Positions 1 to 7,974 of a stretch of 47,394 nt of DNA are shown in pieces. The notes under the pieces were generated by a model that made no database searches, was not told where the DNA came from, and saw only the letters and a list, made by a program, of their open reading frames with translations. Location of the stretch: the NCBI GenBank assembly GCA_028693705.1, contig JAQUUX010000012.1:1-47394 (forward strand), read 5' to 3'. Position numbers and translations under genes: made by a program. The first letter of the stretch is position 1; each line of letters opens with the position of its first letter. This DNA comes from Lachnospiraceae bacterium. Lineage in GTDB: Bacteria; Bacillota; Clostridia; Lachnospirales; Lachnospiraceae.

Positions 1-137
1 TAGCGTAAGCAGCTGCAATCTAAATGGAATGATTTAGTGGCTTTTATACGTGTAAACGGCAATGGAAGGATACACACCCACACCATTGCCGTCTCATTAT
101 AAATATTATTTTTTTAGTTGCTAACCTACAGTTTATT
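1..137 (+). repeat. Modular intergenic repeat, copy A (cut by window edge)
   Basis: This AT-rich stretch downstream of asnA is one end of the repeat family seen in full at 5279-5906. It holds the 33-nt hairpin module at 58-90 (arms GGCAATGG and CCATTGCC) preceded by TATACGTGTAAAC, and it ends in TTGCTAACCTACAGTTTA. Bases 30-137 match the right end of the large copy closely and the reverse complement of the 33441-33747 copy. The left part lies outside the window. It contains no plausible gene. It could act as a transcript end for asnA, but no T-run follows the stem. Confidence 0.8.
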
Positions 138-170
138 TGATAGTTATAAGTAGAAAATTGTCATTGAAAT

Positions 171-1181
171 TTATAATAATTGCAAACCATATTCTGCCGC
201 CATATTCTCTATTTCAACCGGCCAAAGGGACGATTGGACTTCTCCAATATGTGCTTTTCGAAGAAAGAACATACAGATTCTGGACTGCCCGATGCCACCA
301 CCGATGGTATAAGGCAGTTCTTCTTTTATAATAGCCTTTTGGAAAGGCAGTTCCGCCCTGTCCATACAACCGGACTTTTCGAGCTGATTTAAAAGCGCTT
401 TATTATCTACACGGATGCCCATGGATGAAATTTCCATGGCAATGTCCAGAACCGGATAATAAATGAGAATATCTCCATTTAAGGACCAGTCATCATAATC
501 GGGAGCACGTCCGTCATGTCTTTCACCGGATTCCAGGGTATTACCGATCTGCATGATACAGACAGCACCCTTTGCCTTTGCAATAAAATATTCCCGTTCC
601 TTTGGGGTATTATCAGGGAACATATCCTCTAATTCCTGAGTAGTAATAAAGAAGATTTCACGTGGCAATATTTCTTCAATATATTCATATTGAATCGCCA
701 TAAATTTTTCCGTCATACGAAGAGCTTTATAAACTTCTTTTACCACATCCTGAAAGTATGTAAGGGTACGATCCTGCTTACTGATTACTTTTTCCCAATC
801 CCACTGATCAACAAAAATAGAGTGGATATTATCCGTGACTTCGTCTCTACGGATGGCGTTCATATCGGTATATAAACCTTCGCCGACAGAAAAGCCATAA
901 CGTTTTAATGCAAGTCTTTTCCATTTAGCCAGAGAATGTACTACTTCAGCCATTCGGCCGTTCTGTTCCAGAATATCAAAAGAAACTGGACGTTCTACAC
1001 CATTTAGATTATCGTTCAAACCAGAAGTAGGATCAACGAAAAGCGGAGCAGAAACGCGAAGTAAATGCAGCCTTTCGGACAAGTGCTTCTGAAAACAATC
1101 TTTCACTGTTTTGATCGCAATCTGGGTATCGTGCAGATTCAGTTCTGACTGGTAACCCTTTGGTATCATCATTTCACCCAT
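171..1181 (-). CDS. asnA: Aspartate--ammonia ligase (asparagine synthetase A)
   Basis: AsnA makes asparagine from aspartate, ammonia and ATP in the cytoplasm, using a class II aminoacyl-tRNA-synthetase-like fold. The protein matches the family along its length: the N-terminal segment with RVSAPLFVDPTSGLNDNL, the central QWDWEKVI and GRAPDYDDW segments, and the C-terminal GGGIGQSRICM motif 3-like segment. I chose the ATG at 1181 (336 residues), which lies about 12 nt after an AAGAGG ribosome site and gives a length close to the roughly 330 residues of Escherichia coli AsnA. A TTG at 1214 would add 11 residues. It is transcribed towards repeat copy A, and the neighbouring helicase gene is divergent. 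The identification is confident. Confidence 0.93.
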   Translation of the reverse strand: MGEMMIPKGYQSELNLHDTQIAIKTVKDCFQKHLSERLHLLRVSAPLFVDPTSGLNDNLNGVERPVSFDILEQNGRMAEVVHSLAKWKRLALKRYGFSVGEGLYTDMNAIRRDEVTDNIHSIFVDQWDWEKVISKQDRTLTYFQDVVKEVYKALRMTEKFMAIQYEYIEEILPREIFFITTQELEDMFPDNTPKEREYFIAKAKGAVCIMQIGNTLESGERHDGRAPDYDDWSLNGDILIYYPVLDIAMEISSMGIRVDNKALLNQLEKSGCMDRAELPFQKAIIKEELPYTIGGGIGQSRICMFFLRKAHIGEVQSSLWPVEIENMAAEYGLQLL

Positions 1182-1325
1182 TTGTTTTAAAAACCTCTTT
1201 TCCTGTATAGTCAATACTACTACTATTTAACCGCGTTTGAGAAGATTATGCAAGACAGAAAGCGAATGCGGTAATGTTATTCGGAACAAATTGACGCATA
1301 CTTGAGATTGGGATAGACTAAATAT

Positions 1326-3884
1326 ATGGAAATAAAGGAACTGGATAATCAGAAAAACGAAATAACAGAAAAACCAAGAATCCGAATATCGGTCAGAGGA
1401 CTGGTGGAATTTATCTTGAGAAGCGGCGATCTGGACAACAGACATACTGTGGATGCTGAAACAGCCATGGCAGAGGGCAGCAGAGTGCATCGTATGATTC
1501 AGAAACGCATGGGATCGGAATATGATGCAGAGGTGCCTTTGCAGTTTATCTGGGAAACAGAGAGATATGCCCTTTCAGTAGAAGGACGTGCAGATGGTAT
1601 TTTCTATAATCCTAAGGATGAACAAGAGATTACCATTGATGAGATCAAAGGAACTTATAGAGAGTTAAACAGGATAGAACAGCCTGTGGCAGTACATTTG
1701 GCGCAGGCTAAATGCTATGCCTATTTTTATGCTGTAGAGCATAGTTTGCCATCGATATCTGTTAGAATGACTTATGTTAATCTGGATACAGAAGAAATAC
1801 GTTACTTCATAGAAAAATATGATTTCGCGACAATTCATAACTGGTTTGAGGATCTGATTAAGCAGTATCAGAAATGGTCCGATTTTGTATTTTTATGGCG
1901 GGAAAACAGACAAAACTCTATTCATGCAATGCCATTTCCCTTTGATTACAGAAAAGGACAAAAGGATCTGGTGTCTTATGTATACCAGACAATTTATCAT
2001 AAGAAAAAACTATTTATTGAAGCACCTACCGGTGTAGGGAAGACTATTGCCACTATATTTCCGGCACTGAAAGCTATGGGAGAAGATATGGGAAACCGCC
2101 TGTTTTATTTGACGGCAAAGACCATTACCAGATCTGTGGCTGAGAATACCTTACAGCTTTTGCGTGAAGGTGGACTTCAATGTAAAAGTGTCGTTTTGAC
2201 CGCAAAGGACAAAATCTGTTTTCAGGAAGAAACCATATGTAATCCGGATAGTTGCCCTTATGCCAAAGGTCATTTTGATCGGATAAATGAGGCAATGTTT
2301 GATCTTTTGACACATATAGATAGCTTTAACCGCGATTCCATAGAAGAATATGCTGAAAAATATAAGGTTTGCCCCTTTGAATTTTGTCTGGATATGAGTT
2401 TATTTTCAGATGTTATTATATGCGATTACAATTATGTTTTCGATCCGCATGCTTATTTGAGGCGTTTTTTTGGCGTGAATGCAGGAGCAGCAAAGGGGTC
2501 AGCAGGCGACTCTGACTATTTGTTCCTGATTGATGAGGCACATAATCTGGTGGAACGTGGACGGGAAACGTATAGTGCCACATTATATAAAGAAGATTTT
2601 CTTACATTAAAAAAAGAAATTAAAGGAAAAAGAAAAACAGAGGCAATTGTTCATCATCTGGATAAATGCAATAAAGAAATGCTGGCTTTGAAAAGAGAGT
2701 GTGAGGAAGTTACAGTTATGGAGTCCGCTGGGGCTTTTACTATGGCGGTATCCAGACTGTATTCTGCCATGGAAAAGTATCTGGAGGAAGTTTCGGATTC
2801 GGGTAATGCAAGGAGTAACAAGCTTAGTATTGAGGATATGAACAGAGACAATGACCAAGAAGCTGACAGAGGTAATGACAAGAGTGTCAGGGAATTAATC
2901 TTGGACTTTTACTTTGAAATATCCCATTTTTTAGATATTTCAGAAAGAGTTGATGACAATTATGTCATTTATTCTGAGATGGAATCAGGTGGCCGTTTTA
3001 AACTAAAACTGTTCTGCGTAAATCCTTCCGGAAACCTTTTAGAGAATATGCAAAAGGCTAGAAGTACGATACTTTTCTCTGCCACACTGTTACCTATTCA
3101 ATATTACAAAAAGCTGCTGGGGGGAGATTCGGAGGATTATGAAGTTTATGCTGAATCTGTTTTCAAACCGGAACAGCAGGCCTTGCTGATAGCCAGAGAT
3201 GTGACCAGTAAGTACACCAGGAGGAGTGAGACCGAGTATTACCGGATTGCCAGGTATATCCATGAGATTACGGATAAAAAACAGGGGAATTATATGATCT
3301 TCTTTCCATCCTATCAGTTTATGAATCGGGTTTATGAGGTGTATCAGCATTATTTTGAAGATACAGAAAGAGAAGATTGCATTCTGCAAAATGATCATAT
3401 GAGAGAAGCAGAAAGAGAAGAGTTTCTGAATCATTTTACTGGAAATAAGGATCTGGACTTACAGGGAATGATTGGAATGGAGATTACCATGGAGGAAGAA
3501 CGTTCGCTTTTAGGTTTTTGCGTTCTGGGGGGGATCTTTAGTGAAGGAATTGATCTGAAAAATGACAGTCTGATAGGGGTTCTCATCGTGGGAACGGGAT
3601 TGCCGTTGGTATGTCACGAGAGAGAGATACTGAAGGCGTATTTTGATCAGGAAGGAAATGGATTTGCCTATGCGTATCGATATCCCGGTATGAATAAAGT
3701 TTTGCAGGCAGCGGGGCGGGTTATTCGTACAGTGGAAGACTTGGGCATTGTTGCATTGTTGGATGAGAGGTTTCTCAATGGCGAATACAGGCGTTTGTTT
3801 CCGAGGGAGTGGAAACAGCTGCAAATCGTGGATCAGGATAGTATCGGAAACAGGGTGGAAGCATTTTGGAATAAGAATGCATAA
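1326..3884 (+). CDS. Rad3/XPD (DinG-like) Fe-S DNA helicase with N-terminal PD-(D/E)XK-like domain
   Basis: This 852-residue superfamily 2 helicase probably unwinds DNA 5' to 3' in repair. Visible motifs are Walker A APTGVGKT (about residue 235), a four-cysteine Fe-S region between motifs I and II (CFQEETICNPDSCP and later VCPFEFC), the DEAH box IDEAHNL, and motif VI QAAGRVIRT near the C terminus. Residues 1-180 resemble a RecB/Cas4-type PD-(D/E)XK nuclease domain (DEIKGTY, then HLAQAKCYAYFYA). This fused nuclease-helicase layout is found in Firmicutes and differs from plain DinG. It stands alone between asnA (divergent) and endonuclease IV (convergent). The family is clear; the physiological substrate is not known from sequence. 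Confidence 0.85.
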   Translation: MEIKELDNQKNEITEKPRIRISVRGLVEFILRSGDLDNRHTVDAETAMAEGSRVHRMIQKRMGSEYDAEVPLQFIWETERYALSVEGRADGIFYNPKDEQEITIDEIKGTYRELNRIEQPVAVHLAQAKCYAYFYAVEHSLPSISVRMTYVNLDTEEIRYFIEKYDFATIHNWFEDLIKQYQKWSDFVFLWRENRQNSIHAMPFPFDYRKGQKDLVSYVYQTIYHKKKLFIEAPTGVGKTIATIFPALKAMGEDMGNRLFYLTAKTITRSVAENTLQLLREGGLQCKSVVLTAKDKICFQEETICNPDSCPYAKGHFDRINEAMFDLLTHIDSFNRDSIEEYAEKYKVCPFEFCLDMSLFSDVIICDYNYVFDPHAYLRRFFGVNAGAAKGSAGDSDYLFLIDEAHNLVERGRETYSATLYKEDFLTLKKEIKGKRKTEAIVHHLDKCNKEMLALKRECEEVTVMESAGAFTMAVSRLYSAMEKYLEEVSDSGNARSNKLSIEDMNRDNDQEADRGNDKSVRELILDFYFEISHFLDISERVDDNYVIYSEMESGGRFKLKLFCVNPSGNLLENMQKARSTILFSATLLPIQYYKKLLGGDSEDYEVYAESVFKPEQQALLIARDVTSKYTRRSETEYYRIARYIHEITDKKQGNYMIFFPSYQFMNRVYEVYQHYFEDTEREDCILQNDHMREAEREEFLNHFTGNKDLDLQGMIGMEITMEEERSLLGFCVLGGIFSEGIDLKNDSLIGVLIVGTGLPLVCHEREILKAYFDQEGNGFAYAYRYPGMNKVLQAAGRVIRTVEDLGIVALLDERFLNGEYRRLFPREWKQLQIVDQDSIGNRVEAFWNKNA

Positions 3885-3921
3885 GAAAAAAGAGCCTTGA
3901 TACGAAGAAAAGATGTTGAAT

Positions 3922-4854
3922 TTATTCTTTTAGCAGGCGTGAAATTTCTTCTTTGTAGGGGGCAATTTTTTTGTCGGGATCTTCTACTGATGGAATCCAG
4001 GGTGTTTCCAGAATTTTGGGAACACAGGATAACTCGGGCAGATGCACAATTTCATGAAGTGCTCTAAAACCAATATAGCCATCGCCAATATTGGCATGAC
4101 GATCCTTGGCAGCGCCTTGTGGATTTTTACTGTCATTTACATGAACGGCAGCTATTTTATCCAGACCAAACAACCGGTCAATTTTTGTCAAGATACCATG
4201 AAAATCATGGGTCACATCATATCCGGCATCATGCAGATGACAGGTATCCAGACAAAGTCGGAGCCTGTCATTTTTATGTACTCCATCAAAAATAGCGGCA
4301 AGCTCCTCTAAGCGGCTACCAATCTCGGAACCTTTTCCGGACATAGTTTCTAAAGCTATCAAACAATCTTTATCCCTGGGAGTTTCAGCATCCAGCACTT
4401 CATTTAATCCCTGTATTATGCTGTGAGTCCCAGTTTCTAGTCCGGCACTGACATGAGCACCGGGATGCAGGATCAAAGTATGACTTCCCATAGCAGCACT
4501 TCTTTGACGTTCCAAAGTCAGAAAGCGGACGGCCAATTCATATATTTCAGGTTTTATGGTATTTGCCAGATTAATGATATAAGGTGCATGGATTACAATT
4601 TCTCCAATACCATGTTCCTTCATATAAGACCAGCCTTCAGAAATATGTAACTCTGATACCTCTTTTCGACGCGTATTTTGTGGGGCACCGGTATATACCA
4701 TAAATACATTGGCACCATAGCTGGCCGCTTCTTTTGCGGATCCTAAAAACATATCTTTTCCACTCATTCCAACGTGGGATCCTAATTTAATTGGTGTAGT
4801 GTTGCTTATATTTGATGTGTTTTGTATATTCCCTGAAGCCATATAGTTTTCCAT
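3922..4854 (-). CDS. nfo: Endonuclease IV (AP endonuclease)
   Basis: Endonuclease IV cleaves the phosphodiester bond 5' to abasic sites in base-excision repair, using a trinuclear zinc site in a TIM barrel. Metal-site segments typical of the family are visible: GSHVGMSG at the start of the barrel, [41 protein letters not shown] and LETPW near the end. The core begins at [10 protein letters not shown], so the N terminus carries about 25 extra residues rich in Asn and Ser. I chose ATG 4854 behind AAAGAG; ATG 4842 is possible, and an upstream ATG at 4929 has no ribosome site. It is convergent with the helicase gene 37 bases away, and both proteins fit DNA repair. Confidence 0.9.
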   Translation of the reverse strand: MENYMASGNIQNTSNISNTTPIKLGSHVGMSGKDMFLGSAKEAASYGANVFMVYTGAPQNTRRKEVSELHISEGWSYMKEHGIGEIVIHAPYIINLANTIKPEIYELAVRFLTLERQRSAAMGSHTLILHPGAHVSAGLETGTHSIIQGLNEVLDAETPRDKDCLIALETMSGKGSEIGSRLEELAAIFDGVHKNDRLRLCLDTCHLHDAGYDVTHDFHGILTKIDRLFGLDKIAAVHVNDSKNPQGAAKDRHANIGDGYIGFRALHEIVHLPELSCVPKILETPWIPSVEDPDKKIAPYKEEISRLLKE

Positions 4855-5118
4855 TTCTCTTTTTGTAAAGTTGAATTGAATCAAATGTAGTGATGATAAT
4901 ATAAAAAAGTATTGTATTTGAGTTTTCATTTTATCATATTGTAACTTGTTTTACAGTGAAAAAATTTAATGAGTAAATTTTTTTTGAAATAACAACTTAA
5001 CATAAATTTTTTATGGTCAATTCATTATGTCAAAATCAAAACAAACTTTTAAACTTGCAATTGTCAGAATATGACAGATAGTTACATCGTTATGACACAT
5101 GAATAAGTAAGGTGACAG

Positions 5119-5198
5119 TTGTGTATAAGTGGATAACTAAGTGGAAAACTATCTAAAAAAGAGGCTTTTGAGCAGTTCAGTCAATAATTTGTGGAAAA
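5119..5198. other. Cluster of DnaA-box-like 9-mers in AT-rich DNA
   Basis: Four same-orientation 9-mers lie in this stretch. TGTGTATAA (5120-5128), AGTGGATAA (5128-5136) and TGTGGAAAA (5190-5198) are each one mismatch from the DnaA box TGTGGATAA; AGTGGAAAA (5140-5148) has two mismatches. The surrounding 4930-5280 is strongly AT-rich and gene-free. No dnaA, dnaN or rpmH is near, so a chromosomal origin is not supported. A DnaA-binding cluster or chance similarity in AT-rich sequence are the two options. Confidence 0.25.
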
Positions 5199-5316
5199 CT
5201 ACCAATATGGAAATATGTCGAAAAATGCAAGTAAAGATGCAAATAACCAAAGCGGTCAATAGAATTATGTTAAGTAAAACTGTAGTTTAAAGGAATTAAG
5301 ATTGATGTAAAGTGAC

Positions 5317-5453
5317 GGTTCAGCCGTGTATCATATGCTCACAAGCCCGTTTTCACTACGGTAAACACGTAGCTGTACGTAGGTTCGCACAAGACGCGAA
5401 CCAAATACAGACGTGTTTACAGTGCTTGTTCGCATACGATACACGGCTGAACC
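5317..5453. repeat. 137-bp near-perfect hairpin (module I)
   Basis: The left arm starts GGTTCAGCCGTGTATC and the right arm ends GATACACGGCTGAACC. Pairing continues through GTAAACACGT with ACGTGTTTAC and GGTTCGC with GCGAACC, leaving a small apical loop near 5390-5396. The start of this module recurs at 23275 and 47125, where the rest of the hairpin is shortened or degenerate. Confidence 0.8.
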
Positions 5454-5484
5454 TCGTTTTACGGCAATCTGTATTTCCTTCAAT

Positions 5485-5580
5485 CTGCAGTTTATGGTGC
5501 CCAGGGGCGCAAAGACCCCAGTTACGGCAAATGAATAGTTGCAATAGTTTAGCCTTGGCTACAGACCGGGCCAACTGTAG
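5485..5580 (+). ncRNA. 96-nt structured-RNA candidate (module II, copy B)
   Basis: The block is closed by CTGCAGTT pairing with AACTGTAG. Inside are a GGGG/CCCC stem with loop CGCAAAGA, a GCAA/TTGC stem, and a TAGCC/GGCTA stem whose apex reads CTTG. It aligns without gaps to 47162-47257, with 78 of 96 positions identical by my count; several differences fall in stems and keep pairing through G-U (CTGTAG versus CTGCAG, CCCC versus CCTC). Whether it is transcribed is unknown, and it could equally be a DNA-level repeat module. Confidence 0.5.
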
Positions 5581-6012
5581 ATTGGCAACTTGAAAAGAAT
5601 AACGAATGTAACGAACAGGCAGTGGTGCGGGTGTGTATTCTTCTATTGCCTGAGCACACGTATTAGAGCCGCTAATCATTCCAGTCGTACCCCAGCTATT
5701 CCGGGCATGGATGCCAAAGCCATAAATGGCTTGAAAGGCCCCTCAGAGCCAGGATGGCGATTGGGGCCGTTAGCGTTAAAGGACAAGTATCTTCATGGAA
5801 TGATGTAGCGGCTCTTATACGTGTAAACGGCAATGGAAGAATACACACCCACACCATTGCCGTCTCATTATAAACATTATTTTTTAAGTTGCTAAACTAC
5901 AGTTTAGTAAGAAATTCTTAAGAAATGTAAAGAAAAACTACAAACTTATTTCACAGAAAATGCATCTTTCCTTGTTATAATGAGCCTTGCTTTGAAAAAT
6001 GAGGAGAATGTT

Positions 6013-6342
6013 ATGAAAATTAAAAACAGTGATATAGAATTTTGTGAGGTATATAATAGACAGGTTAAAGAACAGGTTAGAAAGGCATTGGTTTATGCCG
6101 GCGTTTCCTATTGTATCAAAATACATGAGAAAGAAAATAATGGGATCAATTCTCCTTTTGGCAGGAAAGAAGTAGAAGAGGTATTTCGCATCAGTGTGAA
6201 TAAAAAGCAAAAAAAGACTGCAGAGCACGCTGTAATACAGAAAGTAGAACGGGTGGAGGAAAATGTGGTCTTTCTGCCACAGGAGACATTGCAGTCACCA
6301 AGGACGAGTTGGAAACAATATTTTAGCTGGTTAATGATTTAA
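6013..6342 (+). CDS. Small hypothetical protein, unrecognised
   Basis: This is a 109-residue charged protein rich in Lys, Glu and Val that I do not recognise. The start at 6013 follows AGGAG by about 7 bases; a start at 5980 would add 11 residues without a ribosome site. The N-terminal half (EFCEVYNRQVKEQVRKALVY) looks helical and amphipathic. The C-terminal tail SWKQYFSWLMI is hydrophobic and aromatic. No signal peptide or cysteine motif is present. Its last 20 bases overlap the 3' end of the convergent pyridoxal kinase gene. It lies just downstream of repeat copy B. A real gene is likely from the start signal and coding character, but no function can be given. Confidence 0.55.
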   Translation: MKIKNSDIEFCEVYNRQVKEQVRKALVYAGVSYCIKIHEKENNGINSPFGRKEVEEVFRISVNKKQKKTAEHAVIQKVERVEENVVFLPQETLQSPRTSWKQYFSWLMI

Positions 6343-7147
6343 GAAAATATTCAAAGCAAACACCGTTTTCGACCGGGATCTGTTCCTGGTCGGAGGCAGC
6401 AGTACAGGTACTGACAAAAGCAGCAGCTTTTCTTACTGAATCAGTGAAAGCGACGCCATTGACAGCATCTGCTGCAATCACAGAAGCAAACACATCTCCG
6501 GTTCCGGGACGTGACTGGCCGGCAGCCGGGACACGATATACGGAATGGGAGATTTTTGCATCTGTTTCTTCTAATATATAATTATGGAATAGTCCTTGTA
6601 TCAAAGTACCCGTGATTACAATTTTGTGAGCCCCCAGGTCATGTAGTTTATCAGACAGTGAGTTGGCAAACTCGTCAGTGACATTATCGATGGAAGCCGG
6701 GAATGGAGTATCTGTGAGCAGACAGGCTTCTGTCAGGTTGGGCGTGATAATATCCGCTTTGGCAGCAAGTTTTTTCATGGCTTCGCAATGAGACGGGGTA
6801 ATCGTGGAATATGCCTTTCCGTGATCACCCATTACCGGATCTAAAATAAAAAGTGCATTTTTCTGGGATGCTACAAAATGCTCCACTATCTGGATCTGAT
6901 CCATGGAGCCGAGAAAGCCACAGTAAATAGCATCAAAATCCAGACCTAAATCGGCAAAGCCTTGTAAATATTCTGCCATATGTTTTGTAAAATCAAAAAA
7001 ACGAAACGTTGGAAAACCTGTATGATTGGAAAAAAGCGCAGTAGGTACAGGGCAAGCCTGTACCTTCATTGCGCTTATAATAGGTAATGCAACTGTTAAA
7101 GAGCATCGTCCATAACCGGACATATCATTGATGACTGCAATTTTCAT
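6323..7147 (-). CDS. pdxY: Pyridoxal/pyridoxamine kinase, PfkB/ribokinase superfamily
   Basis: This kinase phosphorylates pyridoxal, pyridoxine or pyridoxamine with ATP, the salvage route to pyridoxal 5'-phosphate. The 274-residue protein begins MKIAVINDMSGYGRCSLT, a start typical of the PdxY/PdxK group. It has the DPVMGDHG segment, TPNLTEACLL, and the RPGTGDVFAS motif with the anion hole and catalytic Asp of ribokinase-type enzymes. It lies 93 bases downstream of an ECF transporter substrate-binding subunit on the same strand, which points to vitamin B6 uptake and trapping as one unit. The family is sure; which B6 vitamer is preferred cannot be read from the sequence. Confidence 0.88.
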   Translation of the reverse strand: MKIAVINDMSGYGRCSLTVALPIISAMKVQACPVPTALFSNHTGFPTFRFFDFTKHMAEYLQGFADLGLDFDAIYCGFLGSMDQIQIVEHFVASQKNALFILDPVMGDHGKAYSTITPSHCEAMKKLAAKADIITPNLTEACLLTDTPFPASIDNVTDEFANSLSDKLHDLGAHKIVITGTLIQGLFHNYILEETDAKISHSVYRVPAAGQSRPGTGDVFASVIAADAVNGVAFTDSVRKAAAFVSTCTAASDQEQIPVENGVCFEYFLKSLTS

Positions 7148-7240
7148 AGGAAATCTCTTTCTGCAAAATATTTTTAATAAGCATATCTTTATGTACTTAA
7201 TATAAATGTACTTGATATAAATGTATTTATATTATAAACA

Positions 7241-7819
7241 TTATTTTGCACTGATTTCCGGCAAAAGTCCAGCTTTGGTTAATGCCGGACGAAGTGCATT
7301 GTAGAGGATAACAACGCAGATTGTAGAAACGATGGAATTGGCAAAGGTTACGCCACCGGCAATTTTAGCCATGATATTTGCTACTGATGCTTCGTATCCC
7401 AGGACAAGACTACGGACATAACCGATGCAGGGATCCGTGATGACATTTAACAACAGGCCACAGGCAGAAGCGATCAGACTATATTGGAAGATCTTGGATT
7501 TGCTGGTCTGGGTATATAAATGCAGGACTTTGTGTGCAATAATACCAGTAACAGATCCGATAATGAATTTCAGGATAAAGGTCGTGGGAACATAAATTAA
7601 ATCTCCGGCAATAAGATCTGCAAGGGATAAACCAATAGCTGCCCCAAAGCCACCATAGATGGGACCCAGCATCAATCCGCCTAAGGCGGCAAAGGTATTT
7701 CCCAGATGAAAGGAAGTGCCGGTATTTCCAAATGGAATGCGGAAAAATTCATAAGCAATAAAAGAAAGTGCTGCCATGATACCGGTTAATACAAGTTTGT
7801 GTAAGTTTTCGTTTTTCAT
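7241..7819 (-). CDS. ECF transporter S component, probably for vitamin B6
   Basis: A 192-residue integral membrane protein with about five or six hydrophobic segments. It has the typical S-component features: a short N terminus (MKNENLHKLVLTGIMAAL), the AALGGLMLGPIYGGFGAAIG segment, and FILKFIIGSVTGIIAHK. S components bind the vitamin and work with a shared EcfA/EcfA'/EcfT energising module, which is not in this window. The substrate is inferred from the next gene in the same direction, a pyridoxal kinase, so this is probably a PdxU-type protein. The gene starts behind AGGAGTGA. A 9-bp inverted repeat lies in its upstream region. Confidence 0.85.
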   Translation of the reverse strand: MKNENLHKLVLTGIMAALSFIAYEFFRIPFGNTGTSFHLGNTFAALGGLMLGPIYGGFGAAIGLSLADLIAGDLIYVPTTFILKFIIGSVTGIIAHKVLHLYTQTSKSKIFQYSLIASACGLLLNVITDPCIGYVRSLVLGYEASVANIMAKIAGGVTFANSIVSTICVVILYNALRPALTKAGLLPEISAK

Positions 7820-7847
7820 AAGTTTTCACTCCTGACTGTTTTTGATG

Positions 7848-7941
7848 TGTTTATTATATAACAAACTGGCATTACAAAAAGTGCCAAAATAGGTTATATT
7901 TTTCAGACCAGTTTGTAGGAGTTTGATGAGCGTGATATGAT
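7848..7941. promoter_or_regulatory. Divergent promoter region with 9-bp inverted repeat
   Basis: ACAAACTGG (7861-7869) and CCAGTTTGT (7908-7916) form inverted arms. The right arm overlaps a rightward promoter candidate TTGTAG (7913-7918), 17 bases, TATGAT (7936-7941) for the GH25 gene. The left arm lies just upstream of a leftward -10 candidate, TATAAT on the minus strand near 7850-7856, for the ECF gene. A smaller stem GGCA/TGCC lies between the arms. This looks like an operator serving both directions; no binding protein is identified. Confidence 0.45.
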
Positions 7942-7974
7942 ATGAATATTTAGCAGGGTATGTGGGAGGAAAAG

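Larger units (their letters stand above)
5279..5906 (+). repeat. Modular intergenic repeat, copy B (largest copy, about 628 bp)
   Basis: This element fills most of the gap between nfo and the gene at 6013. It is bounded by AAACTGTAGTTTA on the left and its inverted relative on the right (TAAACTACAGTTTA). In order it contains: module I, a 137-bp hairpin (5317-5453); module II, a 96-nt block with nested stems (5485-5580); a 33-nt hairpin, module III (5618-5650); a core with AGCTATTCCGGGCATGG and GAGCCAGGATGGCGATTGG, module IV; and an inverted second module III (5829-5861). The two module III copies and their flanks make the right half one long imperfect palindrome (about 5573-5906). No transposase is encoded, and the short reading frames inside are by-products of the palindromes. 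Confidence 0.85.

Noticed and set aside
5100-5280. Chromosomal replication origin
   Set aside because: DnaA-like boxes and AT richness are present, but none of dnaA, dnaN, recF, gyrB or rpmH is nearby.
5485-5580. Cyclic di-GMP-I (GEMM) riboswitch
   Set aside because: GGCGCAAAG recalls the GEMM core, but the preceding tetraloop hairpin and the GGCAAACC segment are absent and the module is not upstream of a gene in a consistent way.
5312-5808. Three overlapping short reading frames in the largest repeat copy
   Set aside because: They run through palindromes and nested stems, occur on both strands at once and have no ribosome sites, so they are by-products of the repeat structure.
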